In this document: positions 14,784 to 24,857 of the stretch, one piece after another
Numbering within the stretch: position 1 is the stretch's first letter
How the letters are laid out: every line of letters begins with the position of its first letter
NCBI GenBank assembly: GCA_002077065.1
Contig: NAJO01000013.1
Coordinates: 62,001 to 126,000, forward strand
Length of the DNA: 64,000 nucleotides
DNA from: Cryoendolithus antarcticus
Taxonomy: Eukaryota > Ascomycota > Dothideomycetes > Cladosporiales > Cladosporiaceae
Direction: 5' to 3'
Position numbers and translations under genes: made by a program
The notes under the pieces: model-generated
The model's input: only the letters and a program-made list of their open reading frames with translations
Databases searched by the model: none
Told to the model about the DNA's origin: nothing

Positions 14784-15035
14784 GTGGTCAGAGTGGATCT
14801 GCCACTAGCAGAGATGTGTAGTGCGTTCATCTATGCAGAGTCCGGTCTTAGCGACCCGTTCGGCGGTGCGTTGAGTCTGTGGGAGGCGGCACGTCGGTGT
14901 CGCTCTTTCAGTGATTTGAAGTGTAGTGTCTGTTTGTTGGAAGGGATGAAATGGACTCAGTGCCTTCCTGCCCACGCTCGACAGACGAGAACTCGAGTTT
15001 GCAGAACGCCGTCTCGTGTAGAAATGGCGCCGTAG
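14784..15035 (+). pseudogene. Decayed fragment paralogous to the 15.6 kb zinc-binding gene
   Basis: This 83-codon frame contains LPLAEM, then ALSLWEAARRCRSFSDL. The intact gene 1.1 kb downstream has PPLAEM, then ALSLWEEYKRDRSFNQV, with nearly the same spacing between the two blocks, and the DNA also matches (for example GCAGAGATGT and TTGAGTCTGTGGGAG in both). Upstream and downstream of this block similarity fades: the zinc-binding half is missing apart from a possible CSVC. I read it as the leftover of a tandem duplication or a degenerate neighbour gene. Confidence 0.55.
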
Positions 15036-15188
15036 TGTCTCGCAGTCTTGCCGTCTCCCTGTCGTGTTGTTTCGCCGCCTTGATCTGTCGCCTGCCCGTC
15101 CCCGTTGCACCAAGGTACGTACCCAATTTCGTCTCATTCCAGCAAAAAATCGAGCCGTCAGAGCCGTTCGAATCACTCTGATCAGTTT

Positions 15189-15427
15189 CGGGGTCCTCAT
15201 GGGAACTCAAGCGGTGAAGAACTTGAACCAAGCCATTCCTCATCAGAGAATATCCGCCGCAGCCAGCCGCGGGGTCCTTATGGGAACTCGTGCCGTGCTG
15301 GAGTCGACCAGGCTATTGTTGAGCTCGCTCGTCATGTGCATGGAAGACTCGCCAGTCCCGGGGTCCTTATGGGAACTTGGGCAGTGCCGGGAGCGTTCAG
15401 CCAGTCTCGGGGTCCTTATGGGAACTC
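15189..15427. repeat. Four-copy 20-nt dispersed repeat
   Basis: Core CGGGGTCCTTATGGGAACTC occurs at 15189-15208 (one T to C change), 15270-15289, 15359-15378 (last base T) and 15408-15427. Starts are 81, 89 and 49 nt apart, so this is not a simple tandem satellite. Flanks after the core are also loosely similar (GTGCCG.. / CAGTGCCGG..). Three copies read RGP(H/Y)GNS in one plus-strand frame; whether that is translated is unknown. The last copy ends about 125 nt before the start of the zinc-binding gene. Confidence 0.8.
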
Positions 15428-15553
15428 AGGCAAGACTTGAAGCTTTCTGACGCGCCAGTCTTCGATGATACGAGACGTGCAACTGAGAAACTCCTTACCT
15501 GCTGTTCCTTACCTGTCGCTGATCAAGATCCTGCTAACGCGAGTATGCTGTAG

Positions 15554-16564
15554 ATGACGAAGCACAAGAAGTCGAAAGGCTCTCAAGCAAAGCACGACGT
15601 GAAAACGGGCAAGGCTACTAAGGAAGCTGCACGTGTCGCCGCCTCGGTGCCTGAGGCACCCATTGAGATCCCGGATGCAGTGAGTAGTGGCGATGAGACG
15701 GTGTCGGCGCCTAGCACACCACAGCCTGTGAAGCGCCGGCGTGTCGTCGAGTCTGCTGAGCTCGCACCACCTCGCATCCCTCCTATCGGCAACTTCGCCC
15801 CTGTTGCGCCTGTACAGGTGGCTGTAGAGACCACTGCGGCACCTGCACCTCCAACGAGAGAGGCTGCACCACGTGATCCGAGGCTGGCTATGCTAACCAG
15901 TAGCCCTGATCCTGCTACGCTTAGCGCACGACAGCTGCGCTATAATGCGTTCATTGACGAGCAGCTGAGGATCAGAGGGTATCCGCCACTAGCAGAGATG
16001 TCGAACGAGGCTCTCCGTGCAAAGTATAGTCCTTGCGACTATGTCAGCCATGCATTGAGTCTGTGGGAGGAGTATAAGCGTGACCGATCGTTCAATCAGG
16101 TACTGAATCTGGTCCCTGGAGACGAATGCCGCAACTGCTCCGGACTTGCGAGTCCATATAGCGATCTGACGTACGACTGTCGCGCGTGTGGGACGCATTT
16201 TGAGCTCTCAGTAGGGCTGCCACGCATAGTGGCAGTCTTATCTTTACCAATGGCGCAGCTCTGGAAGGCAGTATTGCCGTTCCAAACGGCATTGAAAGCT
16301 GGAAGGGCTGCAAAGCCTTTGTTTGAGTGTAGTGGGAGGTGCAATGAGAACAACGGGCCCGCTAATCTGCATTGCATCAATGCAAAGCATCTAGTAATGG
16401 AGCCAACGATGTACAACGCGGAGCGCAAATCGCACCATCATGGTGATAAGCCATGCTGGTGTCCACTGCATTGTCTGCGCAGTGGAGAAAAGTCGAAATG
16501 GCTGCACTACGAAGTGACCGAGGTTGTGCCGGCTGTTCTCAGCGTCCTGCACCGCCGCCAGTGA
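15554..16564 (+). CDS. Cys/His-rich protein with an I-PpoI-like zinc (His-Me finger) region
   Basis: 336 aa. The first 110 residues are basic, then Pro/Ala-rich and probably disordered, with KRRRVV as a possible nuclear signal. Residues about 192-214 contain CRNC and CRAC, a zinc-ribbon-like pair. Residues about 265-315 read C..RC, HCINAKHLVMEP, YNAERK, then PCWCPLHCL. This matches the layout of the zinc-binding loops of I-PpoI-type His-Me endonucleases (CxNPxHL, E..xxN..R, then a second Cys cluster), a family found in many ascomycetes. The catalytic His normally two residues before the first Cys is not evident, so activity is doubtful. A possible splice acceptor (CTGTAG) directly precedes the ATG, so a 5' exon may exist. 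The function is not known. Confidence 0.7.
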   Translation: MTKHKKSKGSQAKHDVKTGKATKEAARVAASVPEAPIEIPDAVSSGDETVSAPSTPQPVKRRRVVESAELAPPRIPPIGNFAPVAPVQVAVETTAAPAPPTREAAPRDPRLAMLTSSPDPATLSARQLRYNAFIDEQLRIRGYPPLAEMSNEALRAKYSPCDYVSHALSLWEEYKRDRSFNQVLNLVPGDECRNCSGLASPYSDLTYDCRACGTHFELSVGLPRIVAVLSLPMAQLWKAVLPFQTALKAGRAAKPLFECSGRCNENNGPANLHCINAKHLVMEPTMYNAERKSHHHGDKPCWCPLHCLRSGEKSKWLHYEVTEVVPAVLSVLHRRQ

Positions 16565-16610
16565 GCCAGACTGACGCCGTATATGATCGCTTGCAACACC
16601 TGTTGGACAG

Positions 16611-18878
16611 TTGGAGAGAACAGTGATGCTAGAGTGTCGACCATGCCTTCTGCGATGTATGCGTGCTGTCGCCGGCGATGCCTTCCCTGTCCAATCCCGC
16701 CACCTTGCGCTCACCCCCCATCTCTCCCAAAGACCGACGAGACGCGCAGTATCGACAGTAGCGCCTGAAACACCTCGCGATGTCTTCGATGATGTCTCCT
16801 CTGAACCAGCGACCCCTCCCTCAGCAACACCCACCGCCCTCGCCCCTCTACAACGCCCCCAAACCAAGTCCGCCATCGAGATCTCCAACCAAAAAGCCCT
16901 CACAATCGAACTCCGCTACCTCAAGGACCCCGTCAAGCTCTCCGAGCACGTAATCTACACCCTCCGCAACAACCAGCCCGACAAAGCCCTCGACCTCTGC
17001 CGTCTAGCCTCGAAGACAATGCCCTGCGTCGTCTCCTTCAACGCAATCATAGACTTCTACATGCGCAAGCTGCGCGTCAACGACGCCCTGAAAGTCTACA
17101 ACGAGATGAAGAAGCGCGCGCAGTTCCCGGATAGCTATACGTATATGATGCTGCTGCGGGGGTTGAGTCTGAGAAGTCATGTGACTTTACCAGTGAGGCA
17201 GGAGAATGTGGCTAAGGCGATCGCGATATACACGAGTATGAGTACGCCGAGCAGTAGGGTCAAGCCGAGGATTATACATACGAATGCTGCGTTGAATGTT
17301 TGTGCGCTGGCGAATGATCTGGACGCGATGTGGAGTATTGCGGCGCAGATTCCGGAGCATGGGGATGGGTCTGCGGATAGTGTGACCTATACCATCATCT
17401 TGAACTGCATACGCGGATCGGCGTTTGGGAAAGATGACTTTGGGACGAAGACGGAGCTCCACTCGGCTGCACCATCGCTTGACCAGATTGCAGTGACGAG
17501 ACAGAAGGCTGTTAGTGAGGGGAGGAGAGTCTGGTTGGACATCATTCGGAAGTGGCGAAGCGGGACCATTGCAATCGACGAAGACCTCGTCGGTGCAATG
17601 GGCAGACTCTTGTTGATCAGCAAGAGCATCCAAGATTGGGACAGCGTGCTGGATCTTGTCGCACAGACGATGAAGATCGAGCGTCAGGTCCCATCCATCT
17701 CGGATCCCGACCGCAACATCCAGCACGTTCCGCAGATGACTGATGAGGAGAGCTCGCATCGTGAAGAAGAGACAGACGAGGCAGGTTTCACCGCCTCCCC
17801 CGCCGCCAGCGCCTTCAAATCCGTCACGCCCCTCCAACCCTCCACGCCAACCCGCCGCGCCCCTTCCTCACTAGCCTACGTGAAACCCGGCAACCAAACC
17901 CTCAGCATGCTAACCGAAGCCTGCCAAGCAATGCGCACCCCGAAAACCGCCACAGCGTACTGGAACCTCCTCACCTCCGCGCCCCACAATCTCAAGCCGG
18001 ATGTCATGAACTTCAACGCCCAGCTCAAGCTCCTTGCCATCAACCGCTCCTCCCGTGCGGCCGCGAAACTGGTCTCTGAGGACCTCCCAGCCGCGGGTCT
18101 AGTACCGAGAATCTCGACCTTCCGCATCGCTCTGCGTGCTTGTCAGAGAGATGTCAAGAACTCGAATGTACTTGAGTACGCGACGACGATTATAGATGTC
18201 ATGGCGAAGACTTGCGCGGATCCGGATCCGCAGACGCTGACGGAGTATCTTTCCCTCGCGCTGACCACGAATGACGGGGAGAAGATTGCCAGGGTGATTG
18301 ATCATTTGAATCCGCTTGTGCATACCCTGAGGTCAAGACTGAACTACGGCACCGACGCCCCCATCTCCGGGGCAGCAGACCTCCGCGACCGTCGCGACGC
18401 CGTCAGTTTCCTCCGCACGCTCGTCGGCGCGATCGACGTCCTGCTCTCCCGTCACCTAGTCCCAGACTCCGAGCGTGCGGCCTACTTTTCCCGTCGCGGC
18501 GATCTGAGCGCTTTCGTGTCACGCTGCTCGGAGCGTCTGGAGCGGAAGACTGGGAGGTGGGAGAGCAGGGAGGAAAACAAAAGTGCTGACGGCTTGGCCA
18601 GGCGGAAGAGTGAGGTGAAGGGTATGAGTCGCGCGGAGTGGGAGAAGATGAAATTCAAGAAGAGGCGGGATCGGACTTGGGAGGGGCGGGAGGGGAGGGT
18701 ATCGGGGCGGGAGGAGAGGCTGAATCCTGGGGTGGTGAAGCCAAAAGTCCACCCGGTTGCTCCGAGGGATGTGGTTGGGCGATGGGGGAAGCCAGAGAGG
18801 GAGGTGAAGGGCTTCGGCATGGAAAGAGGGAATGATGATGGAGAAAGGGGGTTTGTGGATAGTGCTAGTGAGTTGTGA
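16611..18878 (+). CDS. Pentatricopeptide-repeat protein, probably mitochondrial
   Basis: Single exon, 755 aa. The N-terminus is rich in Arg, Ser and Ala with almost no acidic residues up to about residue 50 (RRAVSTVAPE resembles a presequence cleavage site), so mitochondrial import is likely. PPR-type helical pairs are visible from about residue 120: SFNAIIDFYMRKLRVNDALKVYNEM, cut by motif as FNAII..RVNDALKVYNEM, then YTYMMLLRGL, NAALNVCALANDLDAMW and, after an unstructured stretch near 390-430, FNAQLKLLAINRSS and FRIALRACQRDVKNS. Such proteins bind specific organellar RNAs for processing, stability or translation. The C-terminal 110 residues are very basic. Start uncertain: 16611 or an ATG at 16626. 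The gene begins 46 bp after the previous stop. Confidence 0.8.
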   Translation: MERTVMLECRPCLLRCMRAVAGDAFPVQSRHLALTPHLSQRPTRRAVSTVAPETPRDVFDDVSSEPATPPSATPTALAPLQRPQTKSAIEISNQKALTIELRYLKDPVKLSEHVIYTLRNNQPDKALDLCRLASKTMPCVVSFNAIIDFYMRKLRVNDALKVYNEMKKRAQFPDSYTYMMLLRGLSLRSHVTLPVRQENVAKAIAIYTSMSTPSSRVKPRIIHTNAALNVCALANDLDAMWSIAAQIPEHGDGSADSVTYTIILNCIRGSAFGKDDFGTKTELHSAAPSLDQIAVTRQKAVSEGRRVWLDIIRKWRSGTIAIDEDLVGAMGRLLLISKSIQDWDSVLDLVAQTMKIERQVPSISDPDRNIQHVPQMTDEESSHREEETDEAGFTASPAASAFKSVTPLQPSTPTRRAPSSLAYVKPGNQTLSMLTEACQAMRTPKTATAYWNLLTSAPHNLKPDVMNFNAQLKLLAINRSSRAAAKLVSEDLPAAGLVPRISTFRIALRACQRDVKNSNVLEYATTIIDVMAKTCADPDPQTLTEYLSLALTTNDGEKIARVIDHLNPLVHTLRSRLNYGTDAPISGAADLRDRRDAVSFLRTLVGAIDVLLSRHLVPDSERAAYFSRRGDLSAFVSRCSERLERKTGRWESREENKSADGLARRKSEVKGMSRAEWEKMKFKKRRDRTWEGREGRVSGREERLNPGVVKPKVHPVAPRDVVGRWGKPEREVKGFGMERGNDDGERGFVDSASEL

Positions 18879-19280
18879 GCTGCGCGGGGCCATGTACATT
18901 GCAAGAAATCTAGGAAATGTAAATCATGTACAAACAGCGCAGAGGTCCTGCAGAAGGCTCTCAACTTCCCTTGAGTATTCTCTTTCTAGGAGGCGTTTCC
19001 TATCAAATCCATGCAATTCAACAGATCACGAGAGCTCTTCGCTCTTTCACGCACATGTACGCTGTTTCTTGTCAACTACGAGGCAGTGACGTCGGCGGCT
19101 TCACGTGCAACCTCACAGCAAGATTCACGTACCGTGCTTGCCGCCCGCACGAAAGTTGGCGCTTCGAATGCACGTCAGCTTCGCTCCTGAACCTTGAGAT
19201 TTACACACAGATCTACACAAGGAGGTCGCATGCTAAGATTTCCACCAACCCGGCCCACGGAGTCCGACTCCACCATAGTC
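18879..19280. other. Intergenic, PPR 3' end to DUF3292 promoter
   Basis: About 400 bp, no gene seen. In-frame upstream ATGs for the next gene at 19194 and 19230 lie in its last part. Confidence 0.4.
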
Positions 19281-21399
19281 ATGTCCGCACCACGGGGTGT
19301 AGTCTACAAAGACCTCGTGCCACTACCAGTAGACACCACCGATGCCTTGACAAATCCCACGAAAAAGGAATCGGCGCTTGCATTAGATGATGGCGCGACG
19401 ATCAGCCATCAACTCGCTACTGCGGAGTTCGCTGACCATGAGAAGGGCATTGCGCAGCATGCTCATGGGAGTGAGGTGAAGGATCTGGGGTGGAATGAGC
19501 CGAAGGAGAATATTCCTGCGCCGTTGGTGGGGGGGATGGAGAATGAGGATTTGTGGGTGTTGATCAGACGATTCAACAAGGTATGCCTCTGTTTGGTGGA
19601 AGTCTAACGACCATTGATGGCTGACAAGACTGCAGCAAATGTACCATGTCGTGGAGTTCCCGCATCCAGTCCTCAATGATCTGGACCTCAATATTGCGGA
19701 CGAAGAGGAATTCTCGCCCGACAAGCTACGAGCGACACTGGAGCGTATCTACATGACCGTTGCGATTGGACTGCTCGGCGCAGTCAAGCAGATCGCACGA
19801 CTACGATCGTGGCGGGAGACTCGAAGGACTGCTGTTGCTGCAGCTGCTTACTTCATTGCCTGGGTATTCGACTTCCTGGTCCCCTTGTTCGCCTTGACAG
19901 CAATCGTCCTCATCGCCTATCCACCCGCACGGGCAATCGCATTCCCTCCGGCTCCGCTCGCCTTAGTCTCAACGAGCACCGGAGGCGTGCAGAAGCCGAA
20001 AGCAGGTGTTCTCGGCTCCCACGACAGTGCTACGGGCGCGCCTGAGAATCACAAGGGCGAGGCAGTCGAAGCCGAAGCTAGTAACTTCGTCAACAGTATT
20101 GCCAACGTTGCCTTGACTTCAGCATCCGGCAAGCACCCGCAGAGCGAGCCCCGTGCTGAGGAGGACAGCCCGAGTGATCGTATCCCTGACCCAACTGCTG
20201 TTGCGGTGTCGGCGAGCAATGCGCGGACGAAAGCGGGCGGACAGAACGATTCGCATGATAAGACGAAAGTGCCCATGGAGAATGCGATGTGGACTAAGAT
20301 GCGGCCTATCATGCACGGTCTTGCTGATGTTGCAGATACTTGGGAGAGATTTGGGAATGCGCTTTCACCCACACCTCCATTTCCCCAAGACACATACCGC
20401 CTACGTCTCGCGGCAGTCGTGGTCCCTATCCTCGCCATGTCGATATTCGTCACCAGCTACATGGTCGTCAAGGGCATCACCTTTGGAGTCGGCTTTGGCT
20501 TCTTCGGTGACCCAGTTCTTCAACCCGCGATAAAGTGGCTCAACACCACCTTCCCCAACTGGCAGAAACTCCTCGAACTCCGTAACACCCTGCTGAAAGG
20601 CGTGCCCACAAATGCACAGCTGACTATCACCCTCCTCCGCCTCGGCGAGTCCAACAAAGCCCCACTTCCACCACCACCCTACGTTGGCGCCGCTCCGCCA
20701 GACGAGCCGGCAGAGGTGACCGACGACGCCCTCCGCGCAGCAGGCTCAGACTGGCCGCTGAACGCTACCAAAGACGAACTCCACGATGCCATGGCCCACG
20801 ACCCTACGACCGCGCACGAGACCTCCGGCGCAGATATAGACGCCGCGAAGACGAAATCCCACGGCAAGAAAGGATCCCGCTTCCTGAACCTCATCAAATC
20901 CGGCGTCAAAGGTAGCGTCGAAACTGCCCTCGGAGCCGACCATCTAAAGGCAAAAGTAGGCTCCGAGCACGCCAAACAGCGCTTGGGGGTGATCCCCCGA
21001 GACCCCAGTGCCCAGCTCTCCGGCCCCGTGGACTTCAAATGCCGTTTCCACGGCCAGCGCGGCCACGCTTACATCTCCACACGCGCCACAATCCCCTGCG
21101 TTTCCTTTTCCGTGGACAAATCGATCTCCAAACTCGGGTCCTCGAACCGTGGCGACGATGATACGTTGCACCCTGCCTGGAGCGTGGCGGCGGGCGATAT
21201 CAAGGAGCTGAAGAAAGTTGGCGGGCTTGGGTGGAAGGCGAAGCTGGTTGTGGGATGGGCGTTGGATCGGGAGGTGGCGGATGGAATTGAGATTGTCGGG
21301 AAGGGAGGGGAGAGGTATATGCTTACTGCTATGGTGTTGCGGGATGAGTTGTTTAATCGGCTTGTGGCTATGGGGGGCCAGAAGTGGGAGAGTTGGTAG
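19281..21399 (+). CDS. DUF3292 family membrane protein
   Basis: Exons 19281-19580 and 19636-21399 (intron 55 nt, GTATGC..GCAG) give 687 aa. Visible features: a conserved fungal N-terminal block (NEDLWVLIRRFNKQMYHV, completed by the splice), hydrophobic segments near residues 165-200 (YFIAWVFDFLVPLFALTAI) and 360-400 (VVVPILAMSIFVTSYMVV, GVGFGFFG), and a C-terminal globular region with YISTRATIPCVSFS. The layout fits the ascomycete DUF3292 family, whose molecular role is unknown; the membrane segments place it in an internal or plasma membrane. The start at MSAPRGVVYKD was preferred over upstream in-frame ATGs because it begins the conserved region. Converges on the esterase gene. Confidence 0.82.
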
Positions 21400-21893
21400 G
21401 TGGCGAGGTTGGAGCGCGAGTGACAGAGCGACCATGCCGTGCTTGTTTGGGAGTTTCGGTCGGGCGACAGGACGCCGAGACGGAAATGTCTTGCGCTGGA
21501 TTGGGATGGGGTCAGCATTATGCATGGTGTGGGACGGTACTTCAAGTCATGAGGGCGACGAACACTGGTTCAGTGCTCGAAGCGTTATTGAGACTCTCTA
21601 ACGTAACCCGGTTTCTACTAGATTAGTGCCAATGAGAAAATTGCCAGTTTTTCCTCTGGCAGCAGCAGCAGTTTCCCAGTCAGTTAGTCACTCTCGACAA
21701 AACCTCAATCTATTTTACGATGATGTGGGGCGGTCCGCAATCGCACAGAGAAAATTGGTCATTTTCGGGACAGCCAAGGTATGTATGTATATGTAGGTTC
21801 CCACTCGTGTCTCTCGTGACGTTTCATCAGTCTTCAGGCTGGTGGCTGACTGACTGTGCGCGCCCCCGGCGGAACGCAGTGTATGCTTCTCCA
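21400..21893. other. Convergent 3' intergenic region
   Basis: 494 bp between two stop codons facing each other; expected to hold both polyadenylation regions. No gene seen. Confidence 0.45.
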
Positions 21894-24048
21894 CTACAAC
21901 AACACATCCAGCCCCTGCCCCAAAACAGAACACTGCTCAGCATCCGGGAAAGGCATCATAACCGAATTCCACTGCAACTCCATCATCCTCGGCTCCTTCG
22001 CATCCACCTTCTCCCACAACCCACTTCCCTGGATCTGCCCCAACGTACTCCAATACCCCCTAGCCTTCAAATACCCAACATCCGGGTTCGGGTTCAGATT
22101 CCTCGCAAACGCGGTCCAATAATCAACCACAAGCTGCGTGTACGGCTTATCGAATTCATCTCGCGCCGGGAAACTGACGCGCGCCCAGTTGCCAAAAGTT
22201 ATGCTGAGATCGCCTGCGTGGCATTTGAAGTACTCTAGCTCTGGGTCGCCGTAGGGGTGTGAGGCTGTGACAGGCGGCAGACAGATCCCGTTCATGTTGT
22301 AGCCTGGGTCCTGGTAGGTGCGGTTGAACTCATAATACCATACATTCGGCAGCGCGCCGGTCTTGACGCCAGCGTAGGCTGTGTACTGGTTTGAGCAGTG
22401 GAAGGAGGCGTCTGTGAGGATACGGGTCGTGGTGTTGAAGACGCGGAGGGTCTCGTTAGTGGCGGTGTTGAAGCTGCAGGTTTCGCCATTGCAGCCATTA
22501 CCGTCGCCAAGAGGGAACGCGCCGGAAGAGATGAGGGTTTGAGCGCTGATGCCTACCGAGGGAGCGACGTCGATGATGCCCGTGTTGAGGTCTGTGGTTG
22601 GGTAGACTGTGCCCTGTACGCCTTCTTCGTCGCGGTTGACGCCGAGGAGAAGGGGGACTGAGTTGAGCGTCGAGGTCGAGTTCAGGTTGATGTAGGAGGA
22701 TTTAAGGTATTTGCCATCGATTACTGGGGCGTTCGAGATTGTCTTCAGGTCAATAAGTGCAGAGGCGTTGTAAGCCTGCAGGCACGCCAGCTGGTTCGAT
22801 GCAGTGTTACATCCGGTTAGGTTTAGTATTGCGTTTGTCGACTGAGTTACGGAAACGCTGATCGGGATGTACGGTTGTCGGTAGTTGCTCTGCATGATCG
22901 CACCATGGAACAGACCCTTAGCTTCGGAAGACGCAAGGAGAGCTTGAACTGTCTCAGCACCAGCGGACTCGCCAAAGATCGTGACCTGCTTGGGATCGCC
23001 TCCAAAGGCTTCGACGTACTTTTGCACCCATTGAAGTCCAGCGATGCAGTCCGATAGCCAGTAATTGCCGTTGTGCACACCATCACCGAGAGCAAGGAAG
23101 CCGAGAGTACTCAGACGATACGCAATGTCAACAACCACGACGTCGCCGCGTGCTGTAAGATTGCCTCCGTCATTCGTCGGGTTGCTTGCACTGCCCGTGG
23201 CAAAGCCACCGCCGTAGATGTAGACCATGACAGGCTTGAGAGCTTTCTTCGCTGGTGCAGCTGCGCCAGGTAGAGAAGTGGTCCAGACGTTCAAGAACAA
23301 GCAGTCGGTGCTGCCATTGTTGGGAGATTGCAGACACTCAGGTGCAAAGGTCAACGCACTGTTGGTGCCGACAGCTGTGTCGAACACGCTGGAGTAGGTG
23401 AACCGCTCAGGCTCCTTGGCAAAGCGTACGCTGAGAAATCTGAAAGTCAAGAAGTCACGGAAGCCGATCAAAGTCTGCGAGCCAACCTTCTGAGCGACTT
23501 GATACGTTGCTGCAGTGTCGGCATACGTGATGTTGGAAGCTGGTGCCGTCTGTGTACACAGGACAGGAAGGTCTGCCCTGCAGTCAACCGGACAGTACTG
23601 TCCGTTCGTGCGAAGTGACTGGCATTGCTGGCCATGATGCGGATTACGCCAGTGTCCTTTCTGACCTGCCTGAGCAACCCAGAAAGTCTGCCCAGCTGCT
23701 ACTCGACCAGCGTAGACTTCGTATGAGAGGGAGCTGTTCAATCCCTCGTCGAATGCTGCTCTGCCCGGGGACCACAGAGACTCTCCGAGGGCGTCGCAAG
23801 CACCTTGAGCGGAGTTCAAGTCATAAGATGAGCGCAGCAGTAGAGCTGCACTTGTTGTTGCTGTATCGTTGGCTGAGAATAGACGATTAGCAAGACTGGG
23901 CCGTAGGTACTAGAGCGTGGTACGGACTGATCAGATCGTCGGCAGCCAGAATGCTTACATCGCCAAGCTTCGCTGGAGATGGAGTCTGACTAGCAATTGC
24001 ATATGCTGCGAGCCGCAAAAGCGCAAGGCACGAGACTAGGACTGACAT
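21894..24048 (-). CDS. Secreted type-B carboxylesterase/lipase
   Basis: Exons 24048-23928 and 23872-21894 (55-nt intron, donor GTCCGT, branch TGCTAAT, acceptor CAG) give 699 aa. The first exon supplies a signal peptide (MSVLVSCLALLRLAAYAIAS), so the protein should be secreted. Alpha/beta-hydrolase features: oxyanion loop MVYIYGGGFATG, nucleophile elbow FGESAGAETV, acidic-residue region GVNRDEEG and the His region KCHAGDLSITFG. Many N-x-S/T sites fit extracellular glycosylation. About 130 residues precede the usual esterase core, including a Cys-containing block (QYCPVDCRADLP) that typical family members lack or vary. The substrate cannot be told from sequence. The initial longer splice choice (donor at GTAAGC) was rejected because it is out of phase. 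Confidence 0.87.
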
Positions 24049-24857
24049 TCTTGATGACAGCCGCGGTAGACACTGAAGTGGAAGGAGACGAGATTCTTGC
24101 GAGGACGAAGCTGGAATATAAGACCATACCTACAGCAGTGACATCTACCAGCCAACCTGTGCAACATGACGCACCTAAGCATACCGCAGTATGAACATAG
24201 CCAGAGATGCTCCTCTTCAGCACCGGCTAAATGCCAAGCGCTGCCGAGTTTGCCGTTGCATCGTGGTGACAATAGTCCGCAAGATGGTAAAGATGAGTCT
24301 GCAGACATGCGATCGGATGCTGTACCAGGAGTAGCGGAGCAGGAAGCATACATGTATTGAACGCGGGCATTCCGCTGGCCGGTATTCGCGATCTTGAAGC
24401 GGACCTTGAGCAGCAATCTTGATACCTGTAGCAACCTTCGCCGAGTCCGAACGTCGCGTAGCGGAGACCGCCATGCAGCGCGTAAAGTCAGATTCGCGGT
24501 CTCGCGTATTCATCTTGAACAGACTCGGGCCGTGCAAGTTGCAACGATAACATGGCTCTCACGAGATCCTACGACGAAGACTCGGGGTGGGATATGGGAG
24601 GAAGAGTGCCAGCGGCAATGGACTGGCTCGGCCCGCGGAGATTCATGGCGCAGAAGTCTCCCGAGTCAGCTGCGACCTGTCACATCCCTTCCCTTGAACA
24701 TCAACTCATCGCGTGAGTTGATACGCGCTGTATGAACTTCCATCATTGTATGCCAGCGCCGAGCGCTCGGCGGGAGTGAATCTTTGCGCAGTCTTGGGCC
24801 GTCAGGTGGCATCTCTTACCTTGACCTTGACGAGATACAGCATGCTATTGCTCAGGG
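24049..24857. other. Divergent intergenic region
   Basis: About 800 bp between the esterase start (minus) and the first SANT-repeat gene (plus). No gene seen; the short frames lack domains. Confidence 0.4.

Larger units (their letters stand above)
14113..15553. other. Intergenic with gene relic and short repeats
   Basis: Divergent region between the kinesin start and the zinc-binding protein start. It holds a decayed copy of part of the downstream gene (about 14799-14930) and four copies of a 20-nt repeat (15189-15427), both described separately. No intact gene. Confidence 0.5.

Noticed and set aside
24394..24735. 113-codon plus-strand frame before the SANT array
   Set aside because: No start context, no domain, and not part of the repeat family.
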